From assembly GCA_910586375.1 (NCBI GenBank), contig CAJUIE010000008.1:1-25954 (forward strand): a stretch of 25,954 nucleotides of DNA. Reading direction: 5' to 3'. Under the pieces are notes generated by a model. The model worked only from the letters and a program-made list of their open reading frames with translations. It was not told where the DNA came from and ran no database searches. Position numbers and translations under genes: made by a program. The DNA is from an uncultured Alistipes sp. (GTDB taxonomy: Bacteria; Bacteroidota; Bacteroidia; Bacteroidales; Rikenellaceae). Shown in pieces: positions 14,512 through 22,028 of this stretch (positions are counted from its first letter, which is position 1; the number at the start of each line of letters is the position of its first letter).

Positions 14512-14796
14512 TCACCGCCAGTCGAAGCTGGGAAAGAGCCGTTGCAACTCCCGCCGCGAGGGGTGCTGGCGGAGCAGCTCCCCGAGGTAGTCGCACTCCA
14601 GCAAAAGAGCATTGCCCACGGTGCGCTCCTCGACGAAAAATTCGCGGTCGCACAGAATCTTCCGCACATCGTCTTCGCGGCGGCGGCATAGCTCGGTCCA
14701 ATAATAGTAGCGAGTGGTCAGCAGGCGGTTGCGCTGTTGTACACGGCGGCGACGGGGCCCCGCAATGCCCGTAGAGACGGCATCGGTCGTAGTCAT
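14512..14796 (-). CDS. small basic hypothetical protein
   Basis: 94 aa from ATG 14796. It has a basic N-terminal part (GPRRRRVQQRNRLLTTRYYYW, about 13-33) and a helical body rich in Arg, Asp, Glu and Leu (REDDVRKILCDREFFVEERT, then ECDYLGELLRQHPSRRELQRLF). There is no signal peptide or membrane helix. The charge pattern would suit a nucleic-acid-binding or HTH-like protein, but I recognise no family with certainty. It is first in the three-gene minus-strand cassette and has its own -7 box at 14886-14893 with an 85-nt leader. Longer readings to 14943 cross that box and are rejected. Confidence 0.6.
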   Translation of the reverse strand: MTTTDAVSTGIAGPRRRRVQQRNRLLTTRYYYWTELCRRREDDVRKILCDREFFVEERTVGNALLLECDYLGELLRQHPSRRELQRLFPSFDWR

Positions 14797-14885
14797 GACG
14801 TATGGATTTGAGAGTGATCGTTCCGCAGCCCCGGCCAGAAGGGTTCCGGGGTTTGTTTCTGCACTTTGTGCAGCAATTGGAGGTG

Positions 14886-14893
14886 CAAATATA
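14886..14893 (-). promoter_or_regulatory. -7 box of the three-gene cassette
   Basis: Minus-strand TATATTTG, a perfect TAnnTTTG match. The predicted leader from about 14881 to 14797 contains two hairpins: CTGCAC/GTGCAG (14859-14873) and CCCCGG/CCGGGG (14829-14851). Confidence 0.6.
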
Positions 14894-14993
14894 AGCTCGT
14901 TTTTTGCGGATTCGACACCGGCGGGCAAAAAAAATTGGCCCACCTGCCGGGAAGGGGCTGCGACCGTCGCTATTCGCTGGCTGCGGCCTGTTT

Positions 14994-15635
14994 TCAGGGC
15001 TCCAGCAGCAGGTCGTTCAGACGGATTTTGGGCACGTAATGCGTCCCATCCTCGCGGTAGTAGGCCAGCTTTTCGCCAGCTGCGACCTCCACCAGACGGA
15101 TCGTGTCGCCGCCCCGGCCTATGGCTATGATGAGCAGCGGCTCCAGTTCCAGTCTTAGCGCGTGGCGAACGCTATCCCGGTCGAAGGCCCCGATGCAGAT
15201 GCCGTTCAGACCTATTTCGGTTGCCTGGAGCAACATGCTCTGGGCTGCTATCCCCAGGTCGATCGAGACATAGCGGTCTTCGGGCACTGTTGCGCAAACG
15301 ACGATGAAGGCCCGGGGTTCGGTCCCCGGCGTCGGCAGGTGGAGCTCGGGCAGCGCACCCCCAAGCCGAATGTGGGGCTGCACCTTGTCGGCTTCATCGG
15401 CCAGTACGGGCCGGAAGCGCAACACTTGCGCGTTGCGGGCCGAGGGGATGCGGGTGCAGACCCCGATTATCCGCCGCAGCTGATCTTCACGCACGGCGTA
15501 GTTGGGGTCATAGGCCCGGTGGCTGCGGTTTTTCAGGAGCAGGGCGCCCAGTGTCGGCTGAGGCTTGCGCATCGCTCCCGCCGCCGTCCGCTGGCGGTAC
15601 TCCTCCATCTTTTTGCCCAAATAGTCGTCGGCCAT
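14994..15635 (-). CDS. nitroreductase-family protein
   Basis: 213 aa from ATG 15635. Nitroreductase-fold signatures are LLKNRSHRAYDP with the usual FMN-phosphate-binding arginines (about 33-44), RIPSARNAQVLRFRP (about 61-75) and the DLGIAAQSMLLQATEIGLNGICIGAF stretch near 126-151, which builds the FMN site. Such proteins are cytoplasmic FMN-dependent NAD(P)H oxidoreductases; the natural substrate cannot be read from sequence. Starts further upstream (to 15779) would cross its own promoter and read Cys-rich nonsense. It is divergent from hsdR. It stops 29 nt past the -33 side of nothing obvious, and no terminator is visible between it and the cassette. Confidence 0.85.
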   Translation of the reverse strand: MADDYLGKKMEEYRQRTAAGAMRKPQPTLGALLLKNRSHRAYDPNYAVREDQLRRIIGVCTRIPSARNAQVLRFRPVLADEADKVQPHIRLGGALPELHLPTPGTEPRAFIVVCATVPEDRYVSIDLGIAAQSMLLQATEIGLNGICIGAFDRDSVRHALRLELEPLLIIAIGRGGDTIRLVEVAAGEKLAYYREDGTHYVPKIRLNDLLLEP

Positions 15636-15660
15636 AATTTCTTCCGCGTTTTTTCGATGG

Positions 15661-15668
15661 CAAAGATA
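15661..15668 (-). promoter_or_regulatory. -7 box of the nitroreductase gene
   Basis: Minus-strand TATCTTTG. Transcription should start near 15656, giving a leader of about 20 nt. A degenerate TTTCTG lies about 19-20 bp upstream (15688-15693). Confidence 0.65.
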
Positions 15669-15718
15669 GGGGATTTTGCCGTTTTTGCAGAAACATAGCC
15701 AACAACAACTCGATTGCA

Positions 15719-15751
15719 TTTGCGTAACAACCAAATAATTTACTATATTTG
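15719..15751 (+). promoter_or_regulatory. promoter of the hsdRSM operon
   Basis: TTTG (15719-15722) and TATATTTG (15744-15751) are separated by 21 bp, an excellent Bacteroidota match. The predicted start is near 15756, giving a leader of about 34 nt before ATG 15790. Confidence 0.8.
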
Positions 15752-15789
15752 TACTTAATTGGGTGTGTTGTGATCCCAATAAAAATTAT

Positions 15790-18771
15790 ATGGGTCGGGA
15801 AAAACAGATAGAAGATAGTTTTATTCGGAAGCTGACCGAACAATTAAAATATGTTTATCGTGGTGATATTCACGATAGGGATACGCTCGTGGCCAATTTC
15901 AGGCAGAAATTCGAGGCTTTGAATCGTGTAAAATTGTCCGATTCGGAATTCGGTCGGCTGCTCGAAGAGATCATTAGCCCCGATGTTTTTGCTTCCTCCA
16001 GGAGATTGCGCGAGCGGAATACGTTCACGCGCGAAGACGGAACGCCGTTGCAATATACGCTTGTCAACATCAAGGATTGGTGTAAGAACGATTACGAGGT
16101 AATCAACCAGCTGCGGATGAACACCGACAACAGCCACCACCGTTACGATGTCATTCTGCTCATTAACGGCATTCCGGTTGTGCAGGTCGAGTTGAAGGCT
16201 TACGATGTCAGTCCGCGGCGTGCCATGCAGCAAATCGTGGATTACAAAAACGACCCGGGGAATGGTTATACAAAATCCCTGCTCTGTTTTATTCAGTTGT
16301 TTATAGTAAGCAACCAAAGCAATACTTACTATTTCACGAATAACAACAACCAGCATTTTTCGTTCAATGCCGACGAGCAATTTCTTCCGGTATATCAATA
16401 TGCGACGGAGCGAAATACGAAGATAACCAACCTCGATGCCTTTTCGAGTGCTGTGCTTGCCAAGTGCGAACTCGGCAAGATGATTAGCCTCTATATGGTA
16501 CTGGTCGCAAGCGAGCAAAAATTGCTGATCATGCGTCCGTATCAGATTTATGCCGTAAAAGCGATTATGGATTGCGTGCATGAGAACCGCGGCAACGGCT
16601 ATATCTGGCATACGACGGGCAGCGGTAAAACGCTCACTTCGTTCAAGGCTTCCACGTTGATGAAAGACAATCCGGACATCGACAAATGTCTGTTTGTTGT
16701 AGACCGAAAAGATTTGGATCGTCAAACCCGCGAGGAGTTCAACAAATTTCAGGAAAATTGCGTCGAGGAGAACACCAATACGGAAACTCTGGTGCGACGG
16801 ATGTTGTCGGACGATTACGCCGACAAGGTGATCGTCACAACCATCCAGAAGCTGGGGATAGCCCTTGATCCGAAACACAAGAAGAACTATCAGGAGCGTC
16901 TGAAACCGTTGAGGAACAAACGAATCGTATTTATCTTCGACGAATGCCACCGCTCTCAATTCGGTTATAATCACAAGGCGATTAAAGAGTTTTTTCCGAA
17001 CTCGCAATTATTCGGATTTACCGGTACGCCGATCTTCGAGAGAAACTCCGTGCAGACACAAGTGGACGGAGAGGAGAAATCGTATAAAACGACCGCCGAT
17101 ATCTTCGAGAAGCAGTTGCACGCTTATACGATTACCCATGCCATCGACGACAAAAACGTGCTGCGGTTTCATGTCGATTATTTCAAATCCGACGGCGGGA
17201 ACCGGCAGCCCGGCAGCGCGATTCCGAAACGGGCGGTTGCGGAGGCGATATTAAGTCGTCACGATGCGGCTACGGACTCCCGCCGGTTCAATGCCATTAT
17301 GGCGACCGGCAGCATCGACGACGCGATCGAATATTATGATTTGTTCCGGACGGTTCAGCAGAAGCGGCAGGCCGAAGACTCCGAATACGAACCGTTGAAT
17401 ATAGTCTGTGTCTTTTCGCCTCCGGCTGAGGGCAACAAGGATGTGCAGCAGATTCAGGAGGATCTGCCCCAGGAGCGTTTCGACAACCAGAAAGACCCCG
17501 ACAAAAAGAAAGCCGCTTTGAGCCGGATCATCGACGATTATAATCGGCAATACGGCACGAGTCACGCTGTTGCGGAGTTCGACGCCTACTACCAGGATAT
17601 TCAAGGTCGAATCAAGTCGCAGAAATACAGCAACCGGGATGTCCCGCACGAGGACAAGATCGATATTACCATCGTTGTCGACATGCTGTTGACCGGCTTC
17701 GATTCGAAGTACCTCAATACGCTGTATGTCGATAAGAACCTGAAATGGCACGGGCTGATTCAGGCTTTTTCGCGCACGAACCGCATTCTGAACGATACGA
17801 AGCCTTACGGAAATATTCTCGATTTCCGATGTCAGGAAGCTGCGGTCGATGAAGCGATTGCTCTTTTCTCCGGAGAGAAAACCGAGGAAGACCCCAAACG
17901 CATCTGGCTGGTCGATCCGGCTCCGAAGGTGATCGAGAAATACGAAAAGGCCCTTTCCGAATTGGATACGTTCATGCAGTCGCACGGCGTGGAGAGCAGG
18001 CCCGAGGAGGTCAGCAACCTACGCGGCGACGAAGCGCGTGCCGGGTTTATCGGCTGCTTCAAGGAGGTGCAGCGGCTCCGCACGCAGCTGGAACAATATA
18101 CGGATATTCGGCCCGAGGATAAGGCCAGGATCGAATCGTTGTTGCCCGAAGATACGCTGCGGGCATTCCGGGGCATGTATCTTGACACCGCGCGGCAGTT
18201 GAAGAAGCAGCGCGAAAAACGGGGCGGTGAAGCGGTAAGCCCGCAAATCGAGGAGCTCGATTTCGAATTCGTGCTGTTCGCTTCGGCCATCATCGACTAT
18301 GATTATATCATGCACCTTATCGCCCGATATACGCATCGGGATACGGCGCGGAAACGAATCACCAAAGAGCAGCTTATCGCACTTGTCGCATCGAGTGCGA
18401 ACCTGATGGAGGAGAAGGAGGACATCGTCGCCTATATCGGGAGCCTCGACCTCGATAAGATCAACGGCAAAACCGAACGGGAGATTAAGGAAGGATATGA
18501 GCTTTTCAAAGCGGAGAAGTATAAAAAAGAGATTACGGCCTTAGCTGCCAAATACGGATTGGAGTTTTCAGCGCTGGATGCGTTCGTCAGGGAAATCGTC
18601 GGGCGCGAGGTCTTCGACGGCGAGAAACTCGGCGACCTGCTGGCCCCGCTCGGCCTGGGTTGGAAAGAGCGTGCCAAAAAGGAGTTGGCGTTGATGGACG
18701 AACTGGTCCCCATGCTGAAACGACTGGTCGGCAGCCACGAAATATCCGGACTTTCGGCTTATGAAAACTGA
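15790..18771 (+). CDS. hsdR: type I restriction enzyme, R (endonuclease/translocase) subunit
   Basis: 993 aa, normal for HsdR. The N-terminal nuclease has the PD-(D/E)XK residues D120 and E134-x-K136 (VELKA). The SF2 translocase has Walker A TTGSGKT (275-281), motif II DECH (384-387) and motif III GFTGTPIF (409-416), and a C-terminal helical region binds the methylase core. It pumps unmethylated DNA and cuts far from the recognition site, in complex with HsdM and HsdS. I choose ATG 15790; a GTG at 15763 would add nine residues lying directly behind the predicted transcript start. All key residues are present, so the enzyme looks intact. Its stop overlaps the HsdS reading frame by 11 nt. Confidence 0.95.
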   Translation: MGREKQIEDSFIRKLTEQLKYVYRGDIHDRDTLVANFRQKFEALNRVKLSDSEFGRLLEEIISPDVFASSRRLRERNTFTREDGTPLQYTLVNIKDWCKNDYEVINQLRMNTDNSHHRYDVILLINGIPVVQVELKAYDVSPRRAMQQIVDYKNDPGNGYTKSLLCFIQLFIVSNQSNTYYFTNNNNQHFSFNADEQFLPVYQYATERNTKITNLDAFSSAVLAKCELGKMISLYMVLVASEQKLLIMRPYQIYAVKAIMDCVHENRGNGYIWHTTGSGKTLTSFKASTLMKDNPDIDKCLFVVDRKDLDRQTREEFNKFQENCVEENTNTETLVRRMLSDDYADKVIVTTIQKLGIALDPKHKKNYQERLKPLRNKRIVFIFDECHRSQFGYNHKAIKEFFPNSQLFGFTGTPIFERNSVQTQVDGEEKSYKTTADIFEKQLHAYTITHAIDDKNVLRFHVDYFKSDGGNRQPGSAIPKRAVAEAILSRHDAATDSRRFNAIMATGSIDDAIEYYDLFRTVQQKRQAEDSEYEPLNIVCVFSPPAEGNKDVQQIQEDLPQERFDNQKDPDKKKAALSRIIDDYNRQYGTSHAVAEFDAYYQDIQGRIKSQKYSNRDVPHEDKIDITIVVDMLLTGFDSKYLNTLYVDKNLKWHGLIQAFSRTNRILNDTKPYGNILDFRCQEAAVDEAIALFSGEKTEEDPKRIWLVDPAPKVIEKYEKALSELDTFMQSHGVESRPEEVSNLRGDEARAGFIGCFKEVQRLRTQLEQYTDIRPEDKARIESLLPEDTLRAFRGMYLDTARQLKKQREKRGGEAVSPQIEELDFEFVLFASAIIDYDYIMHLIARYTHRDTARKRITKEQLIALVASSANLMEEKEDIVAYIGSLDLDKINGKTEREIKEGYELFKAEKYKKEITALAAKYGLEFSALDAFVREIVGREVFDGEKLGDLLAPLGLGWKERAKKELALMDELVPMLKRLVGSHEISGLSAYEN

Positions 18772-20035
18772 CGAAAAAGATATGAAACAAGGTATTGTCC
18801 CGGCCTTGCGGTTTCCGGAGTTTTCGGAGGCGGGAGAGTGGGTGTGCCTAAAAGGGAATAAAGTATTTGAACAGATTTCCAATAGAAAACATAGTTCTAA
18901 TTTGCCTGTACTTGCAATTTCGCAAGAACACGGTGCCGTTCCTCGTGATTTAATCGATTATAAAGTAATTGTATCCGACGAAGGTATTGAAAATTACAAA
19001 GTTGTAGAAATTGGAGATTTTATAATCAGTCTTCGATCATTTCAAGGGGGCATAGAATATTCTGCTTATAACGGCATTTGTAGTCCTGCCTATATTATTT
19101 TGAGAAAGAGATTAGATGTAGACAATCAATTCTTCAAGTACTATTTTAAGTCACGTGTATTTATTCGAGATTTAAATAAAAATCTGGAAGGTATACGCGA
19201 CGGAAAAATGGTTAGTTATAAGCAATTTTCAGAGATATTATTGCCTATACCGTCTATTCATAACAAAGAAGAGCAGCAAAAAATCGCTGATTGTTTGTCT
19301 TCAATCGATGCGTTGATAAAGGCTGCGGAGAACAAGATAGACGAGCTGAAAGCCCATAAAAAAGGCTTGATGCAGCAACTTTTTCCCACCGAAGGGAAAA
19401 CGGTTCCGGCTCTTCGTTTCCCTGAATTTCAAAATGCAGGAGAGTGGAAGCCGTATAAACTTAACGATTTCGGTTCATTTTTTAGAGGTTTAACATATAG
19501 TACAAGAGATGTTTCCAACGATAATCATGGAATAGGAGTTCTACGATCGACGAATATCCAAAATAATCGATTGATCTTGGATAAAGATTTAGTATTTGTA
19601 AATAAAACCTGTACTTCTGAGCAACGACTACAAAAAGGAGATGTCGTAATCTGCATGTCTAATGGTAGCAAAGCATTGGTCGGTAAAAACGCGGAACTCG
19701 ATCAAGATATTTCGTATAATTTAACGGTAGGGGCTTTTTGTTCCATTTTCAGACCGAAGAATGTTTTTGCTAAATATTTATTGCAAACAGATAGTTATAC
19801 AAAATTCGTCGCTCTTGCGATAGGAGGAGGCAACATAAATAATCTTAAAAATTCCGATTTGGAGAATTTCGTACAATTTGCTCCTGTCAAACCAGAGGAG
19901 CAACAAAAAATCGCCGACTGCCTCTCCTCCATAGACAATTTGATTATGGCTCAAACGAATCGACTCGAAGCCCTCAAAGCCCATAAAAAAGGTTTGATGC
20001 AGCAGCTGTTCCCGAACGCAAGCAATAACGAGTGA
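18761..20035 (+). CDS. hsdS: type I restriction-modification specificity subunit
   Basis: 424 aa with the two-fold HsdS plan. Half 1 starts VPALRFPEFSEAGEW, has a variable target recognition domain (about 28-168) and a conserved region EEQQKIADCLSSIDALI...AHKKGLMQQLFP (about 169-209). Half 2 repeats VPALRFPEFQNAGEW, TRD2 (about 232-377) and EEQQKIADCLSSIDNLI...AHKKGLMQQLFP. Each TRD should read half of a bipartite DNA site. The TRD DNA is visibly AT-richer than the conserved parts and neighbouring genes, as expected for exchanged modules. ATG 18761 overlaps hsdR; ATG 18782 (MKQGIVPALRF) is an equally plausible start. No second or silent hsdS copy, or invertase, is in the window. Confidence 0.93.
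   Translation: MKTDEKDMKQGIVPALRFPEFSEAGEWVCLKGNKVFEQISNRKHSSNLPVLAISQEHGAVPRDLIDYKVIVSDEGIENYKVVEIGDFIISLRSFQGGIEYSAYNGICSPAYIILRKRLDVDNQFFKYYFKSRVFIRDLNKNLEGIRDGKMVSYKQFSEILLPIPSIHNKEEQQKIADCLSSIDALIKAAENKIDELKAHKKGLMQQLFPTEGKTVPALRFPEFQNAGEWKPYKLNDFGSFFRGLTYSTRDVSNDNHGIGVLRSTNIQNNRLILDKDLVFVNKTCTSEQRLQKGDVVICMSNGSKALVGKNAELDQDISYNLTVGAFCSIFRPKNVFAKYLLQTDSYTKFVALAIGGGNINNLKNSDLENFVQFAPVKPEEQQKIADCLSSIDNLIMAQTNRLEALKAHKKGLMQQLFPNASNNE
19349..20014 (+). repeat. direct repeat pair flanking TRD2 in hsdS
   Basis: 19349-19387 and 19976-20014 encode the same 13 residues (KAHKKGLMQQLFP) and differ at about five third-codon positions in 39 nt. Related segments for EEQQKIADCLSSID lie just before each (19268 and 19895). 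The pair brackets TRD2. Confidence 0.85.
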
Positions 20036-20084
20036 AACGTTTATTTCGAATTACCCGAAGAAGAAACCAAAGTCCTGCCATACA

Positions 20085-21719
20085 ATGACCGCCATAGAAC
20101 AACAAAAATTAGGTAAAACCCTATGGGGAATCGCCGATAAACTGCGCGGGGCGATGAACGCGGACGACTTCCGCGACTATATGCTCTCCTTTCTGTTTCT
20201 GCGCTATCTTTCCGATAATTACGAAGATGCCGTAAAAAAAGAGCTCGGCGCGGATTATCCCGCAGTCCCCGGCTCCGATTCAGCGGAAAGCCGGGTTTCG
20301 ATACCCTTGCAGATTTGGTACGACCGCAATCCCGGCGACATCCCGGAGTTCGAGAAACAGATGCGCCGCAAGATTCATTACGTAATCGAGCCGAAATATC
20401 TGTGGAAGAACATCTCCGAACTGGCCCGGACGCAGAGTGACGAGTTGTTGCAAACGCTACAGGAGGGTTTTAAATACATTGAAAACGAATCGTTCGAAAG
20501 CGCATTTCAGGGGCTGTTCTCCGAAATTAATCTCGATTCGGAGAAGTTAGGAAAAAACTATACCGAACGCAATAAAAAATTATGCGAAGTTATCGCGAGG
20601 ATTGCAGACGGTATCGCGGCATTTTCCAGCGATTCCGATACGCTGGGCGACGCTTACGAATATCTGATCGGTCAGTTCGCAGCCGGTTCGGGCAAGAAAG
20701 CCGGGGAGTTTTACACTCCGCAGCAGGTGTCGACCATTCTTTCGAAGATCGTTACATTGGACAGCCAAGACCCAACTACCGGCCCGAAATCAAGGATAGA
20801 TAAAGTCCTTGACTTCGCTTGCGGCTCCGGTTCGCTGCTTCTGAATGTCCGTCATCAGATGACCCGCGACGGTAGACGTGGCATCGGTAAGATCTACGGA
20901 CAAGAGAAGAATATCACAACTTACAACCTCGCACGTATGAATATGCTGCTGCATGGGGTAAAAGATTCCGAGTTCGAGATTTTCCACGGAGATACGCTTC
21001 TCAACGACTGGGATATACTGAACGAAATGAATCCGGCGAAGAAAATCGAATTCGATGCCATTGTCGCCAATCCGCCGTTCAGTTATCGCTGGGAGCCGAA
21101 GGAGGATTTGGCAAATGATTTTCGATTCCGTAATTACGGTGTTGCCCCGAAATCGGCCGCCGACTTCGCCTTTTTATTGCATGGATTCCATTTCCTGCGT
21201 GAAGACGGTACGATGGCGATTATCCTGCCTCACGGTGTATTGTTCCGCGGAGGAGTGGAAAAGAATATCAGAACAAAACTGCTCAGAGACGGCCACATTG
21301 ACGCCGTGATCGGATTGCCTGCGAACCTTTTCTTTTCTACCGGCATTCCGGTTTGTATCCTGGTGCTGAAAAAGTGCAGAAAAGCCGAAGACGTCTTATT
21401 CATCAATGCCAGCGAAGGATATAAAAAGGATAAGCGGCAAAATCGGCTGGAAGACAAAGACATTGAAAAGATTGTAGATACCTACCAATTCCGCAGGGAA
21501 GAACCGCGCTATTCGAAGCGGGTTTCGTTGGAGCGGATCGAACAGGAGGATTTCAATCTGAATATCACCCGTTATGTCAGCACGGCGCAAGAGGAGGAGC
21601 CGATCGACCTGCAAAAGGTCAATGACGAGTTGAAAGAGATTGCAAGAAAATCGAAAGAGGCATTAGATCGCCATAACGAATTTCTCAAAGAGTTGGGATT
21701 GCCGCCTATCGCTGATTAA
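20085..21719 (+). CDS. hsdM: type I restriction-modification methyltransferase subunit
   Basis: 544 aa. The N-terminal helical HsdM domain (about 6-150; KLGKTLWGIADKLRGAMN) is followed by the N6-adenine methylase: GEFYTPQQV (207-215), SAM-binding motif I LDFACGSGSLLLNV (242-255) and catalytic motif IV NPPF (329-332), then IILPHGVLFRGG. Together with HsdS it methylates adenines in the recognition site and supplies the core for HsdR. It starts 49 nt after hsdS, with no visible promoter in between, and ends 40 nt before a hairpin terminator. The order R-S-M is uncommon compared with R-M-S or M-S-R. Confidence 0.95.
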   Translation: MTAIEQQKLGKTLWGIADKLRGAMNADDFRDYMLSFLFLRYLSDNYEDAVKKELGADYPAVPGSDSAESRVSIPLQIWYDRNPGDIPEFEKQMRRKIHYVIEPKYLWKNISELARTQSDELLQTLQEGFKYIENESFESAFQGLFSEINLDSEKLGKNYTERNKKLCEVIARIADGIAAFSSDSDTLGDAYEYLIGQFAAGSGKKAGEFYTPQQVSTILSKIVTLDSQDPTTGPKSRIDKVLDFACGSGSLLLNVRHQMTRDGRRGIGKIYGQEKNITTYNLARMNMLLHGVKDSEFEIFHGDTLLNDWDILNEMNPAKKIEFDAIVANPPFSYRWEPKEDLANDFRFRNYGVAPKSAADFAFLLHGFHFLREDGTMAIILPHGVLFRGGVEKNIRTKLLRDGHIDAVIGLPANLFFSTGIPVCILVLKKCRKAEDVLFINASEGYKKDKRQNRLEDKDIEKIVDTYQFRREEPRYSKRVSLERIEQEDFNLNITRYVSTAQEEEPIDLQKVNDELKEIARKSKEALDRHNEFLKELGLPPIAD

Positions 21720-21759
21720 GCGAATCGCCCGCAGTTTCATGTATGACAAACTCGAAAGA

Positions 21760-21793
21760 AAACACCGTTGTAGATTACTACAACGGTGTTTTT
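21760..21793. terminator. bidirectional terminator between hsdM and tRNA-Cys
   Basis: AAACACCGTTGTAG (21760-21773) pairs perfectly over 14 bp with CTACAACGGTGTTT (21778-21791) around ATTA, with a T-run on the plus strand (21789-21793). On the minus strand the stem ends in TTTTC, so it can also end tRNA-Cys transcription. Confidence 0.9.
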
Positions 21794-21796
21794 GTG

Positions 21797-21867
21797 AGGT
21801 CTGAAGCGGATTCGAACCGCTGTACAAGGTTTTGCAGACCTTTGCCTAACCACTCGGCCATCAGACC
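21797..21867 (-). tRNA. tRNA-Cys (anticodon GCA)
   Basis: On the minus strand GGTCTGA (21867-21861) pairs with TCAGACC (21804-21798), with discriminator T at 21797, as is usual for tRNA-Cys. The anticodon stem AAGGT/ACCTT closes the loop CTGCAAA with anticodon GCA, and the T arm is AGCGG-TTCGAAT-CCGCT. CCA is not encoded. Confidence 0.95.
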
Positions 21868-21904
21868 CTGTTATCTCTTTTGAACAAAAGAGGAATTGGG
21901 AATG

Positions 21905-21936
21905 CAAATATACGCATATTTCCCGATATTGCAAAA
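21905..21936 (-). promoter_or_regulatory. promoter of tRNA-Cys
   Basis: On the minus strand TTTTG (21936-21932) and TATATTTG (21912-21905) are 19 bp apart. The leader of about 33 nt before the tRNA contains CTCTTTTG/CAAAAGAG (21875-21892), a tight 8-bp hairpin. Confidence 0.8.
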
Positions 21937-22028
21937 TTTCAGGGTGACTTTCGCATTTTCGCCTCTTTATTCATGCGGATGCCTGAAAAATCGTTACCTT
22001 TACTCGGTTATAAATTTATTTCCGCGCC

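Noticed and set aside
15763..15789. GTG start for hsdR nine codons upstream
   Set aside because: It lies only about 7 nt after the predicted transcript start, and the added residues are unlike HsdR N-termini.
21797..21867. tRNA-Cys as an integration (att) site for the RM island
   Set aside because: The tRNA 3' end faces hsdM, but I found no repeat of the tRNA 3' sequence at the other island end (around 15640-15790) and no integrase gene.
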